A DNA stretch of 64,000 bases from JANNUT01 sp046331425 (GTDB taxonomy: Bacteria > Acidobacteriota > Polarisedimenticolia > J045), in NCBI GenBank assembly GCA_046331425.1, contig JAXLQU010000009.1, positions 1-64,000 on the forward strand, read 5' to 3'. The first letter of the stretch is position 1. Every line of letters begins with the position of its first letter. A program made the translations under genes and the position numbers. Positions 1 to 8,113 of this stretch are shown here, piece after piece. The notes under the pieces were generated by a model, which saw only the letters and a program-made list of their open reading frames with translations, was not told where the DNA came from and did not search any database.

Positions 1-20
1 AGGGTCGCGGGCGAGGCGAG

Positions 21-863
21 TTACAGGTTCCGTTCGTTCACACGTGAACGAGCCGGGAGCGTGGCCAGCAGCACACCCGAAAACACGACACTCGCTCCGA
101 GGATCTCGCGACCGCTCAGGCGATCGCCGGCGAGATACGAAAACGCGGCCGCCCAAACCGGCTCGGTTGCGAACAGCACTGCGGCGCGCGTTGCAGTGGT
201 TCTGGCTTGGCCGTAGTTCTGTAGCCACAACGCACCGATCGTCGCGACGACGCTGAGGAACAATACCAATCCGATCGATCGTGCGTTCAAGTCGTATCGC
301 GGTAGCTCCGCGATCGGAGCCACCGCCGCGCACGCGGCACCGCAGACCGCGACCTGCAAGAACAAGATCTGAAAGTTATCGTGGCGGCGCAGGGCCATCG
401 TCACCATCACAAGATGCAACGCAAACAAGGCAGCGCAGATCAACGTCCAGACGTCGCCCGCACCGATGGCTCCTGTGAAACCTGCGCCGGTCATCAGTGC
501 GCCACCTCCGAAGGTGACGAAGGCCGCAAACCACAATCGTCGTGCCGGCGGCCTGCCGATGAGCAGCCACTCACAGACGGGAGTGAAGACGACGTAGAAC
601 GCCGTTAGAAAGGCCGAGCGCGAGGGGCCGATCGCGGCCAATCCGAAGGTTTGTGCAGCGAATGCCAACGCCAACACGACTCCCAGACTCAAACCCCAAC
701 GCAGCGCCGCGCGCAGTGCGCTCGGGCCCAACTTCCACGCTGGAATCGCGACCACAGCGGCAGCGAGCAGGAAACGGACAGCGAGCAGCGTGAGCGGCGA
801 GGCGTCCTGGAGCGCCAGTCGAACGGCTGGAAATGTGGCTCCCCAGGTGAACGCGCAGAGCAA
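21..863 (-). CDS. DMT-superfamily EamA transporter
   Basis: Predicted inner-membrane permease of the drug/metabolite transporter superfamily; the substrate cannot be told from sequence. The 280-residue product is almost entirely hydrophobic and reads as two EamA repeats (about residues 1-130 and 140-275), with the family-typical WGATFPAVRLAL near the start and a Q-N-Y-G-Q-A segment before the last helices, giving about ten helices. The start is uncertain: the only common initiation codon after the in-frame stop at 927-929 is TTG at 863. No strong Shine-Dalgarno is visible, so a CTG slightly upstream is possible. It follows the GAF-like gene on the same strand after about 40 bases and may be co-transcribed with it. 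Family assignment is firm, function is not. Confidence 0.85.
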   Translation of the reverse strand: MLCAFTWGATFPAVRLALQDASPLTLLAVRFLLAAAVVAIPAWKLGPSALRAALRWGLSLGVVLALAFAAQTFGLAAIGPSRSAFLTAFYVVFTPVCEWLLIGRPPARRLWFAAFVTFGGGALMTGAGFTGAIGAGDVWTLICAALFALHLVMVTMALRRHDNFQILFLQVAVCGAACAAVAPIAELPRYDLNARSIGLVLFLSVVATIGALWLQNYGQARTTATRAAVLFATEPVWAAAFSYLAGDRLSGREILGASVVFSGVLLATLPARSRVNERNL

Positions 864-904
864 CAGCGCGAGGTCGCCCCGGGCCGATGAACGAGGCGGC
901 AGCG

Positions 905-1921
905 CTAGTTCGACTGGCGTGCGGTCTCACCAAGCACGGCCGGGTCGCCGCCAGCGAGAACCTTGACCATCGCCTCATGGAAGTAGTTGCCGGTATCCCG
1001 CACATCTTTGGCGATACGCTGCTCGTAGTAGGCGCGAGCGCGATCGACCTCGTCACCGAGTCGTGCCAGCACATCACGGGACCCGCGGCCGGATTCGACC
1101 TTGTCGGAGTGGTAGAGGTAGATCTCCTCCATCAAGAGTCGAGCAAATCGTCGAGCATCCTCAACCTCGGGTGCGCCCTGAGGCTCGGCATTCACTTGGG
1201 GTGCAGGAGACGTGGAGGCACTGCTGGAAAAAGTTGCGGGGCTGGGACTTGCCGAGGGGCCGGTCGGTGAGAACTCCCCGGAGATCGAGGCCGGCGAGGC
1301 GGACGCGGCTTGGCGTCCTGTCGTCTCGTCGCGCGAGGCTGCCAGGCGTGTGAGTACCTGTCGCTCGATCACCAGTCCTGCGGCCTCGCAGAGAATCTCG
1401 ACGGCGTTGCGATCGACGGGCTCGCCGTCTGTGGCTGCATCGCAGTAGACCACTGCTGCGGTTCTGTCTTGCACGCGGAGCGCGACGAGGACTGCCATGC
1501 TGCGCGGCGCTTGGCCGAACGACGGTATTGCCGCAGAGCCTTCGGCGGTTACGGTCAGTGCGCGGCTACCTGCCAACATTTGGGCGACCGTCGGGTCATC
1601 CGACGAGAGTTTGCTGCCGCGCGGTGTGCCACTTGGAAAATCGTCTTGGAAGCCAGCCCCTTCCCAGCAATCGAGTTTTCCAGCCTTGACCACAAACAAC
1701 GCCGCGCGCAGATCAAGCGAGGCGCAACCGGCCAAGAGCGCACGAAGCGCATCGGTTTGGCCGACGGAGCCTCGTAGTCCCGCGACGGCCCGCGTCAGCG
1801 CACCCGGCGTTCCGGAGGGCGGCAGATCGACATGCAATTGGGAGAGCTCTTCACGGAGGCGAGCGGCGATACGATCGCTGATGGTCTGGATCGAGTCGGT
1901 CGGAATCGTTCGAGTCGGCAT
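905..1921 (-). CDS. GAF-like domain protein with conserved C-terminal helical domain
   Basis: Cytoplasmic protein of 338 residues, function unknown. About residues 45-190 have the alternating pattern of a GAF-type sensor domain (RAALFVVKAGKL, then MAVLVALRVQDRTAAVVYCD). A low-complexity Ser/Ala/Pro linker follows at about 195-250. The last 80 residues form a helical domain beginning ARRFARLLMEEIYLY and containing YYEQRIAKDVRDTGNYFHEA. I recall this last module from uncharacterised Acidobacteriota and deltaproteobacterial proteins. The ATG at 1921 was chosen over TTG 1960 because GAGGAA lies six bases before it. It is transcribed divergently from the multihaem cytochrome and just ahead of the DMT transporter. 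A role as a redox or ligand sensor is only a guess. Confidence 0.7.
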   Translation of the reverse strand: MPTRTIPTDSIQTISDRIAARLREELSQLHVDLPPSGTPGALTRAVAGLRGSVGQTDALRALLAGCASLDLRAALFVVKAGKLDCWEGAGFQDDFPSGTPRGSKLSSDDPTVAQMLAGSRALTVTAEGSAAIPSFGQAPRSMAVLVALRVQDRTAAVVYCDAATDGEPVDRNAVEILCEAAGLVIERQVLTRLAASRDETTGRQAASASPASISGEFSPTGPSASPSPATFSSSASTSPAPQVNAEPQGAPEVEDARRFARLLMEEIYLYHSDKVESGRGSRDVLARLGDEVDRARAYYEQRIAKDVRDTGNYFHEAMVKVLAGGDPAVLGETARQSN

Positions 1922-2090
1922 CGTTTCCTCGACGGCACTTTGGGGCCGCGTGGCAAGCAAGTCGGAAGGCGCGGCCTAGATTGTCGGCTCCCGGATGGGG
2001 TGCGGTCAACCCGAGAGGCTGTCGGCGCGAGAACAACCTTGCGCGCGAGCCGTGACCAAGTGGGGCTGAGCGGCAAGTGAATGAGGTCAA

Positions 2091-2118
2091 TTGGATGAAA
2101 CAGGCACCAGGTTAGACT
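2091..2118 (+). promoter_or_regulatory. Candidate promoter of the multihaem cytochrome gene
   Basis: TTGGAT (2091-2096), a 16-base spacer and TAGACT (2113-2118). The -10-like box ends eight bases before the chosen ATG at 2127, so transcription would begin at or next to the start codon. No Shine-Dalgarno precedes that ATG, consistent with a leaderless message. The -35 match is only moderate. Confidence 0.35.
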
Positions 2119-2126
2119 CCTCGCCG

Positions 2127-3386
2127 ATGAAGATCGCTTGCGCCTGCCCCCGTCCGCGCCGCTGGCCCGTGCTGCTGTTCGTGATCCTCGTTCCGGTTGC
2201 CAGCCTGGTACACGGCCAATCGACGAACGACGATTGCCTCGCCTGTCACTCCGACCCGGAGCTGACGCGAGCCAAAGACAACAGCTCGGTTGCGGTCAAC
2301 CCACAACATTTCAGCGATTCGGTGCACGGTGGATTCTCCTGTACAGATTGCCATTCCGACCCCGCAGCATTGGAACCCGATCATTCGCCCGACCTTCTGC
2401 CGGCCGATTGCTCGGCCTGTCACAGCGACCAGATTGCTGCCGCAGCGAACGGGGTTCATGCGGAGCCTCGGGCCGATGGGAGGGGACCGCTCGCAGCATG
2501 CAGCGACTGTCACGGACTCCACGACATACTCTCGTCGACAGAACTCGCCTCGCGTACCCACCCACTGAACATTCCCAAGACCTGCGGGCGGTGTCACAGT
2601 TCTGAAACTCCGGCTTCCGCTGCAACGCTGAAGGAGCATGTCGACGTTCTGACGCCATACCTGGAGAGCGTGCACGGCAAAGGGCTGACCAAAGCAGGTC
2701 TCGTGATCTCTGCGTCCTGCACGTCGTGCCACGATCACCACGAGATCCGTCGACCGAGCGACCCCCGGTCCAAGATCTACCACTCCAACGTCGCCAAGAC
2801 TTGTGGCACCTGCCATGTCGGAATCGAGAGCGTCTACGCTCAGAGCATCCACGGCAAGAAGCTGGCTGAAGGTAACGCCAAGGCTCCGTCCTGCGCCGAC
2901 TGCCACTCCTCTCACACCATCGCGCGCGCCCAAACCGAGGCCTGGAAGGTCGATGTGATGAACGAGTGCGGGACCTGTCACGAGCACTCGATGGAAACAT
3001 ATAGAGACACCTTCCACGGTCAGGTAACGAAGCTGGGATTTGCGCGCGTAGCAACATGCTCGGGATGCCACGGGGCGCACGATGTGCTGCCGGCGACCGA
3101 TCCGGCCTCGCATGTTTCACCGCAGCGCCGGCTGCAGACATGCCAAGCGTGCCATCAAGGGGCCCCCGCAGGATTCGCGTCCTACGACCCTCACGCCAAC
3201 AAACACGACCCTCAGCGCAACCCGACGGTGTACTGGACGGCGCGGTTGATGACCTGGCTGCTGATCGGCACATTCGGGTTCTTCCTGACGCACACGGGGC
3301 TGTGGTTTCTGAGTGAGACCCGTCGGAAGAGAGGGACTGTTCCTCCCAAGCAGGAGCCGCGCGGCCGACATGAGGAGCGACGATGA
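2127..3386 (+). CDS. Undecahaem c-type cytochrome, membrane-anchored
   Basis: Exported electron-transfer protein of 419 residues. An N-terminal hydrophobic segment (about 14-30) acts as signal peptide. The next 300 residues hold eleven CXXCH haem-c motifs: CLACH, CTDCH, CSACH, CSDCH, CGRCH, CTSCH, CGTCH, CADCH, CGTCH, CSGCH and CQACH. Many extra histidines (for example SVHG, SIHGK, TFHGQ) could supply bis-His ligands. A C-terminal helix (TWLLIGTFGFFLTHTGLWF) would anchor it with the haem domain in the periplasm. The ATG at 2127 was preferred to TTG 2091 because it begins the signal sequence. Its stop overlaps the cytochrome b gene by four bases, so the two probably form one quinol-linked complex. 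The terminal acceptor or donor is not evident. Confidence 0.9.
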   Translation: MKIACACPRPRRWPVLLFVILVPVASLVHGQSTNDDCLACHSDPELTRAKDNSSVAVNPQHFSDSVHGGFSCTDCHSDPAALEPDHSPDLLPADCSACHSDQIAAAANGVHAEPRADGRGPLAACSDCHGLHDILSSTELASRTHPLNIPKTCGRCHSSETPASAATLKEHVDVLTPYLESVHGKGLTKAGLVISASCTSCHDHHEIRRPSDPRSKIYHSNVAKTCGTCHVGIESVYAQSIHGKKLAEGNAKAPSCADCHSSHTIARAQTEAWKVDVMNECGTCHEHSMETYRDTFHGQVTKLGFARVATCSGCHGAHDVLPATDPASHVSPQRRLQTCQACHQGAPAGFASYDPHANKHDPQRNPTVYWTARLMTWLLIGTFGFFLTHTGLWFLSETRRKRGTVPPKQEPRGRHEERR

Positions 3387-4213
3387 GCACCAAGTCGGCG
3401 GGGAGTCACATCGAACGCTTTGCGGGGATCGATCGACTGGCGCACGCATTGTTGATGATCTCTTTCCTGGGGCTAGCGACGACCGGTCTGCCGCTGTTGT
3501 TCAGCCACTCCCCCTGGGCTCGATGGATCGCTGTGGCACTCGGTGGGATCCACTTCGCCGGGATCATCCACAGGATTCTCGCGGTGGTGCTCATCACCGT
3601 GTTTCTCGGCCACATCGTGCGAGTCTTTCGACGCGTGGTTGTCGAGAAACGAACAGGTCTTTTGTGGGGACCCGAGTCGCTCGTGCCTCAGCCGCGCGAT
3701 CTCGTTCAACTGCTGCAGCATCTCAGATACTTCCTGGGACGCGGGCCGCGGCCGAACTTCGATCACTTTACCTATTGGGAGAAGTTCGACTACTGGGCGG
3801 TGTTCTGGGGGATGTTCGTGATCGGCGGCTCCGGGCTGATGCTCTGGTTCCCGCTGTTCTTCTCCAGCCTGCTACCAGGTTGGATTCTGAACATCGCCAT
3901 GATCGTCCATGGTGAGGAGGCACTGCTCGCGACCGGGTTCATCTTCATGATCCATTTCTTCAACGAAAACTTCCGCCCGTCGCGCTTTCCGATGAACAAC
4001 GTGATGTTCACGGGCGCCGTGAACCTCGAAGAGCTTGCGGAAGAGAGGCCGGCGGAGTTTGCCCGCTATCGCGAGCGGGGGGGAGAGGGTTGGCGGCATC
4101 TGGAAGAGGAGGACCCGCAGCTAAGACGCTGGGGACGAGTGTTGGGAGGATTCGGATTGATCGCAGGAACGACCCTGCTCGTCCTGATCGTGATCGGCCT
4201 CCTCACGCTCTGA
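3383..4213 (+). CDS. Cytochrome b (b561/formate dehydrogenase gamma-like) subunit
   Basis: Integral membrane di-haem cytochrome b of 276 residues, predicted to carry electrons between the quinone pool and the adjacent 11-haem cytochrome. Four or five hydrophobic helices are visible, with histidines at helix positions typical of the family: RLAHALLM, GGIHFAGIIHRILA, GHIVRVF and a later IVHGEEALLATGFIFMIHFFNENF. A conserved loop, PRPNFDHFTYWEKFDYWAVFWG, resembles cytochrome b subunits of formate dehydrogenase and of multihaem reductase modules. The ATG lies in an ATGA overlap with the upstream stop, indicating translational coupling. A further helix ends the protein. Direction of electron flow and substrate are unknown. 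Confidence 0.85.
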   Translation: MSTKSAGSHIERFAGIDRLAHALLMISFLGLATTGLPLLFSHSPWARWIAVALGGIHFAGIIHRILAVVLITVFLGHIVRVFRRVVVEKRTGLLWGPESLVPQPRDLVQLLQHLRYFLGRGPRPNFDHFTYWEKFDYWAVFWGMFVIGGSGLMLWFPLFFSSLLPGWILNIAMIVHGEEALLATGFIFMIHFFNENFRPSRFPMNNVMFTGAVNLEELAEERPAEFARYRERGGEGWRHLEEEDPQLRRWGRVLGGFGLIAGTTLLVLIVIGLLTL

Positions 4214-4294
4214 GTGGTGTCTACGAAATACCGCGCTGCGAGTCGCGCGGAACGTTCCCGATTCCGGGATGGCCGCGCCGCGGTCCGCACAGGG

Positions 4295-4331
4295 GGAAAA
4301 AGAAACCGAGGGCAGCGTGAGCCACCCTCGG
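4295..4331 (-). terminator. Rho-independent terminator of the monohaem cytochrome gene
   Basis: On the minus strand a seven-base-pair GC-rich stem (arms at plus 4306-4312 and 4325-4331, CCGAGGG/CCCTCGG) is followed by TTTCTTTTTCCCCC. It lies about 20 bases past the stop of the small cytochrome c gene. Confidence 0.8.
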
Positions 4332-4349
4332 CGTTCGTGACAGGTTGCC

Positions 4350-4679
4350 TTACTTGGCCTTGGCTCGGACGAACTTCACTACCGCGGCAATATCTTCATC
4401 GGCAATCTTGCCGCCGTACTTGGGCATCTTCTTGTCGCCATTCTTCGTGATGTCGATCCACTGCTGCTCGGTCTTCGCGAGGCTCTCCTTGTCGAGCAGG
4501 TCGAGCATCGCCAGTTCGACCTTCAGCGACTTGGTCTTGGCTTCGGCGCCTTTCGCGTCGGCTCCATGACATGCCGCGCACTTCGTTTCGAAGATCTTGC
4601 TCGCGTCTTCGGCCACAGCCAGGGCCCCTGAGAGCATCAGCACGCTCACGAGGGATACTGCGATTCGGGTCCGTTTCAT
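4350..4679 (-). CDS. Small class I-type cytochrome c
   Basis: Secreted monohaem electron carrier of 109 residues. A signal peptide (residues 1 to about 23, ending ALAVA) precedes the haem site C34-A-A-C-H38. Methionine 85 in DKKMPKYGG is the likely sixth haem ligand, and the C-terminal helix IADEDIAAVVKFVRAKAK is typical of class I cytochromes. The ATG at 4679 has GGGAGG eight bases upstream, ruling out the longer frame. The gene converges on the multihaem cytochrome and cytochrome b pair and is likely its soluble partner or an unrelated oxidase donor. It ends in a clear terminator. Length and layout are normal for the family. Confidence 0.9.
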   Translation of the reverse strand: MKRTRIAVSLVSVLMLSGALAVAEDASKIFETKCAACHGADAKGAEAKTKSLKVELAMLDLLDKESLAKTEQQWIDITKNGDKKMPKYGGKIADEDIAAVVKFVRAKAK

Positions 4680-5003
4680 CCACGATCCTCCCGGCGTCGA
4701 AACAGCCTTCCGATCGCCGTTGAAGTTGCCATCCCCTAGAAAAGGTCGCGCGGGCATTCGGACCAACGAATCTGCTATGCCTTGATCGTTCCTCTGAAAC
4801 CCACGAGACGGTCCATTACGCCACCTTCATAACCGAAACGTGCTCAGGTCTTCAAACCGGATCGCTTGATCCAGGTCATGTCGGTCCGCTCTCATCTCCG
4901 TTCGACGAGGCACTCTGACCTCGGACGTCTCGGCCGGGTCAACCACGCTTCTGGCGCGGTGCACTCGTCCGAGATCGAGGACCGGGCTAGCATGCGACCG
5001 CGC
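4680..5003 (+). other. Intergenic region between divergent cytochrome c and lpxC genes
   Basis: About 320 bases without a supported gene. Longer in-frame openings exist on both strands but are upstream extensions of the flanking genes. A TAGCAT box at 4988-4993 ends ten bases before the preferred lpxC start and may be its -10 element. No convincing -35 hexamer was found. Confidence 0.4.
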
Positions 5004-5909
5004 ATGAGCCAACAAACCACTGTCGCGGCCCCGGTCCGTTTGGAGGGAGTCGGCCTGCACCATGGCGGGCGAGCCACGCTCTCGATCGAGCCGGCCGAAG
5101 CCAATACGGGTCTGGTGTTCTTTCGATCGGACTGTGGCGTGCGAATTCCGGCTCTGCAGCAATTCCGCGGCGGGATGGTGCACGCCAGCCGCCTCGGCCA
5201 CGCGGGGGCCACGGTCGATACGCCCGAACATCTCTTGGCGGCCCTCTATGCCCTGGGGGTAGACAACGCCCAGCTCCTGATCGACGGACCCGAAGTCCCG
5301 ATCCTGGACGGTTCCGCGCTTCCCATCGCCCAAGCGATCCTTCAAGCGGGGCTGCGCGAGTTGCCGGCCGCGCGTGGGGTTCTCGTGGTTACCCAGACGG
5401 TCAGTGTGGGGGACGATCTCCGCCGGCTAGAGATCCAGCCATGGGACGGGTTTCGGCTCACCGCCGGGATCGATTTCGAGCACTCTCAGCTTGGTTATCA
5501 AGAACTCACCGTGCGACTCGATTACGCCGAGGACTTCCTGCACAAGCTGGCACCGGCCCGGACGTTTGCGCTTCGGCGCGATGTAGAGAAGCTCCGCGCG
5601 GCGGGGCTTGCTCAGGGCGGTTCTTTGGACAATGCGATCTTGGTCGATGACGAGGGGCTGAAGGGAATCGACCTTCGCTTCCAGGACGAGTTCGTGCGGC
5701 ACAAGCTGCTCGATCTCGTCGGCGATCTCGCGCTGCTGGGTTGTCCGATTCGAGGACGGGTGATGGCTTGGCGTAGCGGTCACGAATTGCACGGACGATT
5801 GGTCGACGCACTGCTGGCCGATCGGAGTGCCTGGGTCTTCGAGAGCGGAACCGGTGGACCGGAGGCTCCGCCTTCGCGCCCGACGCCGCCAGGGCAGACC
5901 TCACATTGA
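5004..5909 (+). CDS. lpxC: UDP-3-O-acyl-N-acetylglucosamine deacetylase
   Basis: Zinc-dependent enzyme of the committed step of lipid A synthesis, removing the N-acetyl group of UDP-3-O-acyl-GlcNAc in the cytoplasm. Recognisable blocks are VRLEGVGLHHG, VDTPEHLLAALYALG (catalytic Glu75 and zinc ligand His76), FVRHKLLDLVGDLALLG (His233, Asp237) and SGHELHG (His260). The product is 301 residues, the usual family length. ATG 5004 was chosen because it gives the same distance to GVGLH as in E. coli; ATG 4992, preceded by a distant GAGG, is the alternative. Its stop TGA overlaps the TTG start of the sensor kinase. The other lipid A genes lie 18 kb away, so lpxC is unlinked from them. Confidence 0.95.
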   Translation: MSQQTTVAAPVRLEGVGLHHGGRATLSIEPAEANTGLVFFRSDCGVRIPALQQFRGGMVHASRLGHAGATVDTPEHLLAALYALGVDNAQLLIDGPEVPILDGSALPIAQAILQAGLRELPAARGVLVVTQTVSVGDDLRRLEIQPWDGFRLTAGIDFEHSQLGYQELTVRLDYAEDFLHKLAPARTFALRRDVEKLRAAGLAQGGSLDNAILVDDEGLKGIDLRFQDEFVRHKLLDLVGDLALLGCPIRGRVMAWRSGHELHGRLVDALLADRSAWVFESGTGGPEAPPSRPTPPGQTSH

Positions 5910-8113
5910 GTCGCCAACGTCCGCGCCTCCGTCGCGGGCGCTTGCTCGCCGCCGGTATCGCGCTGTTGGTGCCGGTGGCGATCGCGCTCTATTGGGTGAT
6001 TCAGCGAGGAAAACTCGACTCGCAGCTCGCCACGGACAAGACACTGCTCACGGTTCTGTCGACCACGGTGGCGGTGTTCACCTTGGCGCTGGGCGGTCTT
6101 CTGATACGAAACCTGGTGCGAGTTCTGGCTGGGTGGCGGACCGGACCGATCGGCTCGCGCATGCAAGCCCGCGTGGCTCTGACGTTCCTGGTGTTGACGT
6201 TGGCGCCGGCCTTGATCTTGTCGTACGCAGCGATCGGAATCGTGTTTCGCACGCTGCGCGACGTGCAGCCGCGAGATCGCGACAAGATGTTGGCGAGCGC
6301 CGCTTCACTCGCTGAATACACGCAAAACGACGCCGTGGCGCGCGCGCTCTGGTTCAGTCAACAACTTCGCACCGATCTAACGGAGTTACTGACGGGCGAC
6401 CGTCAGGTGGCTCCCGCAGAGATCGTCAAACGGCTGGAGGCGGCACGGCAGCGCTATGGTCTGGTTGCAGCCGGTGTGGTGCCGCGACGCGGCAGCCCGT
6501 TGGCGGTAGCCGAGCCGCCGCAAGAACACCGCGATGGAGTTCGCGCCAACGAACTGGCTCGCCTACCGGTAGCGCTGGCCGACGACGTGCTCTCCAGCGG
6601 CAAGAGCGTCACGCACGCGGAGCGAATGGCATACGGGTGGCGTGCCGTTGCCGTCGTGCCGGTCACTGCGAACGGGGCGCCGGCCGCCGCCGTGTGGGGT
6701 GCCGTCTATATCGGTGAGGCGATCGCCGACGACATCGAGCGGGTGGTCGCTTCCGATCGCGATACCAAGGATTTGATCTCTCGCCGGCCCTCGCTGCAGC
6801 GTGTTTACTCCGGCCTGTTCCTGCTGGTCACGCTCGTGGTTTTGTTTGCTGCGATCTGGAGCGGATTTTACTTCGCGCGGCAGATCACCGATCCGATTCT
6901 CGAGTTGGTCACTGCCACCGATGCGTTGGCGCGAGGCGAGCTTTCCACACGGGTGCGTGAGCGCGGCCAGGACGAGATCAGTCAGTTGGCTCGGAGATTC
7001 AATCGAATGGCTGGGGAACTCGAGCGTGCACGCCGCGACCTGGACGCGCGTCGGCACTACATCGAGACCCTCCTGGAGACTGTCCCTGTCGGCGTCATCT
7101 CGGTCGATGCACAAGGCAAGGTCTCGACGGTCAATCGATCGGCACTCGAGGTGCTGCAATTGGATGCGCTGGAGGCGGGTGCCGATTTCAAGCAGGCGCT
7201 CGGAGATCAGCGCGAGGCACTGCTCGAAGCCGTGCTGCCGGTGATCGAAGGCCGACTGCCCCGCATCCAACTCGAAGTTCCCCTGAATGCGGGCGCCGGA
7301 CACGTCTCGGTCGAGGTCAACGCCGAGCGCTTCATCATCCCGGGGCGCGGTGAGGGGGTATTGCTCGTACTCGCCGATCTCACACAGTTGCGTCGTGCCG
7401 AACGCCACGCCGCCTGGGGTGAGGTTGCACGCCGGGTCGCGCATGAGATCAAGAATCCACTCACCCCGATCCGGCTCTCTGCCGAGAGATTGTTGCGGCG
7501 GTTCCAGCGCGATGGCACGGAGGCAGGACCGATCGTCGAAGAGGGCGTGGCGACGATCGTCCGCGAGGTCGAGTCGCTGCGGCAGTTGATCGATGAGTTT
7601 TCACGCTATGGCCGGATGCCCGAAGTTTCGCCGGAGTTGGGGGACGTCCGTAGCGTCGTCTCCGATGCAGTCGCGCTGTATGAGGGCGCTTCCCCTGGTG
7701 TCCGCTTCGAGCAGTCTCTGGACGTCGACGTCCCGCCGCATCGCGTCGATCGCGATGCGATGCGCCGTGTGCTCATCAATCTGCTCGACAACGCGGTCAA
7801 AGCGCTGAATGGCCGCGGTACGATCTCGGTGCGGGTCAGTCACCATGCGGTGCATCGAACCGTCGTGCTCGAAGTGGCGGACGACGGACCTGGGTTGAGC
7901 GAGGACGACCGGAACAAACTGTTTCTGCCGAACTTCTCGCGAAGACCGGGCGGGACGGGACTTGGCTTGGCGATCGCGCATCGGATCGTGACCGAGCATG
8001 GTGGCTGGGTGCGCGCCGAAGCCGCCACCGGTGGTGGAACACGGATGATCATCGAACTGCCTGTGGCGGAAGCAGGCGCAGCGACCGAGCCAACTCGGGG
8101 AGAGACGGAATGA
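5906..8113 (+). CDS. NtrY-like membrane sensor histidine kinase
   Basis: Inner-membrane two-component kinase of 735 residues. Hydrophobic segments near residues 14-32, 48-68 and 92-112 are followed by a periplasmic sensing region and a further helix at about 296-315. Then come HAMP (FARQITDPILELVTATDAL), a PAS-like domain (LLETVPVGVISVDAQGKV), HisKA with phospho-acceptor His513 in RRVAHEIKNPLTPIRLSAE, and a HATPase with N box RRVLINLLDNAVKAL, DDGPGLS and GGTGLGLAIAHRIV. The catalytic motifs look intact. It starts at TTG in a TTGA overlap with lpxC; no alternative start lies near. The next gene overlaps by ATGA and is its presumed response regulator. The NtrY/NtrX architecture suggests nitrogen or envelope sensing, but the signal is unknown. 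Confidence 0.9.
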   Translation: MSRQRPRLRRGRLLAAGIALLVPVAIALYWVIQRGKLDSQLATDKTLLTVLSTTVAVFTLALGGLLIRNLVRVLAGWRTGPIGSRMQARVALTFLVLTLAPALILSYAAIGIVFRTLRDVQPRDRDKMLASAASLAEYTQNDAVARALWFSQQLRTDLTELLTGDRQVAPAEIVKRLEAARQRYGLVAAGVVPRRGSPLAVAEPPQEHRDGVRANELARLPVALADDVLSSGKSVTHAERMAYGWRAVAVVPVTANGAPAAAVWGAVYIGEAIADDIERVVASDRDTKDLISRRPSLQRVYSGLFLLVTLVVLFAAIWSGFYFARQITDPILELVTATDALARGELSTRVRERGQDEISQLARRFNRMAGELERARRDLDARRHYIETLLETVPVGVISVDAQGKVSTVNRSALEVLQLDALEAGADFKQALGDQREALLEAVLPVIEGRLPRIQLEVPLNAGAGHVSVEVNAERFIIPGRGEGVLLVLADLTQLRRAERHAAWGEVARRVAHEIKNPLTPIRLSAERLLRRFQRDGTEAGPIVEEGVATIVREVESLRQLIDEFSRYGRMPEVSPELGDVRSVVSDAVALYEGASPGVRFEQSLDVDVPPHRVDRDAMRRVLINLLDNAVKALNGRGTISVRVSHHAVHRTVVLEVADDGPGLSEDDRNKLFLPNFSRRPGGTGLGLAIAHRIVTEHGGWVRAEAATGGGTRMIIELPVAEAGAATEPTRGETE

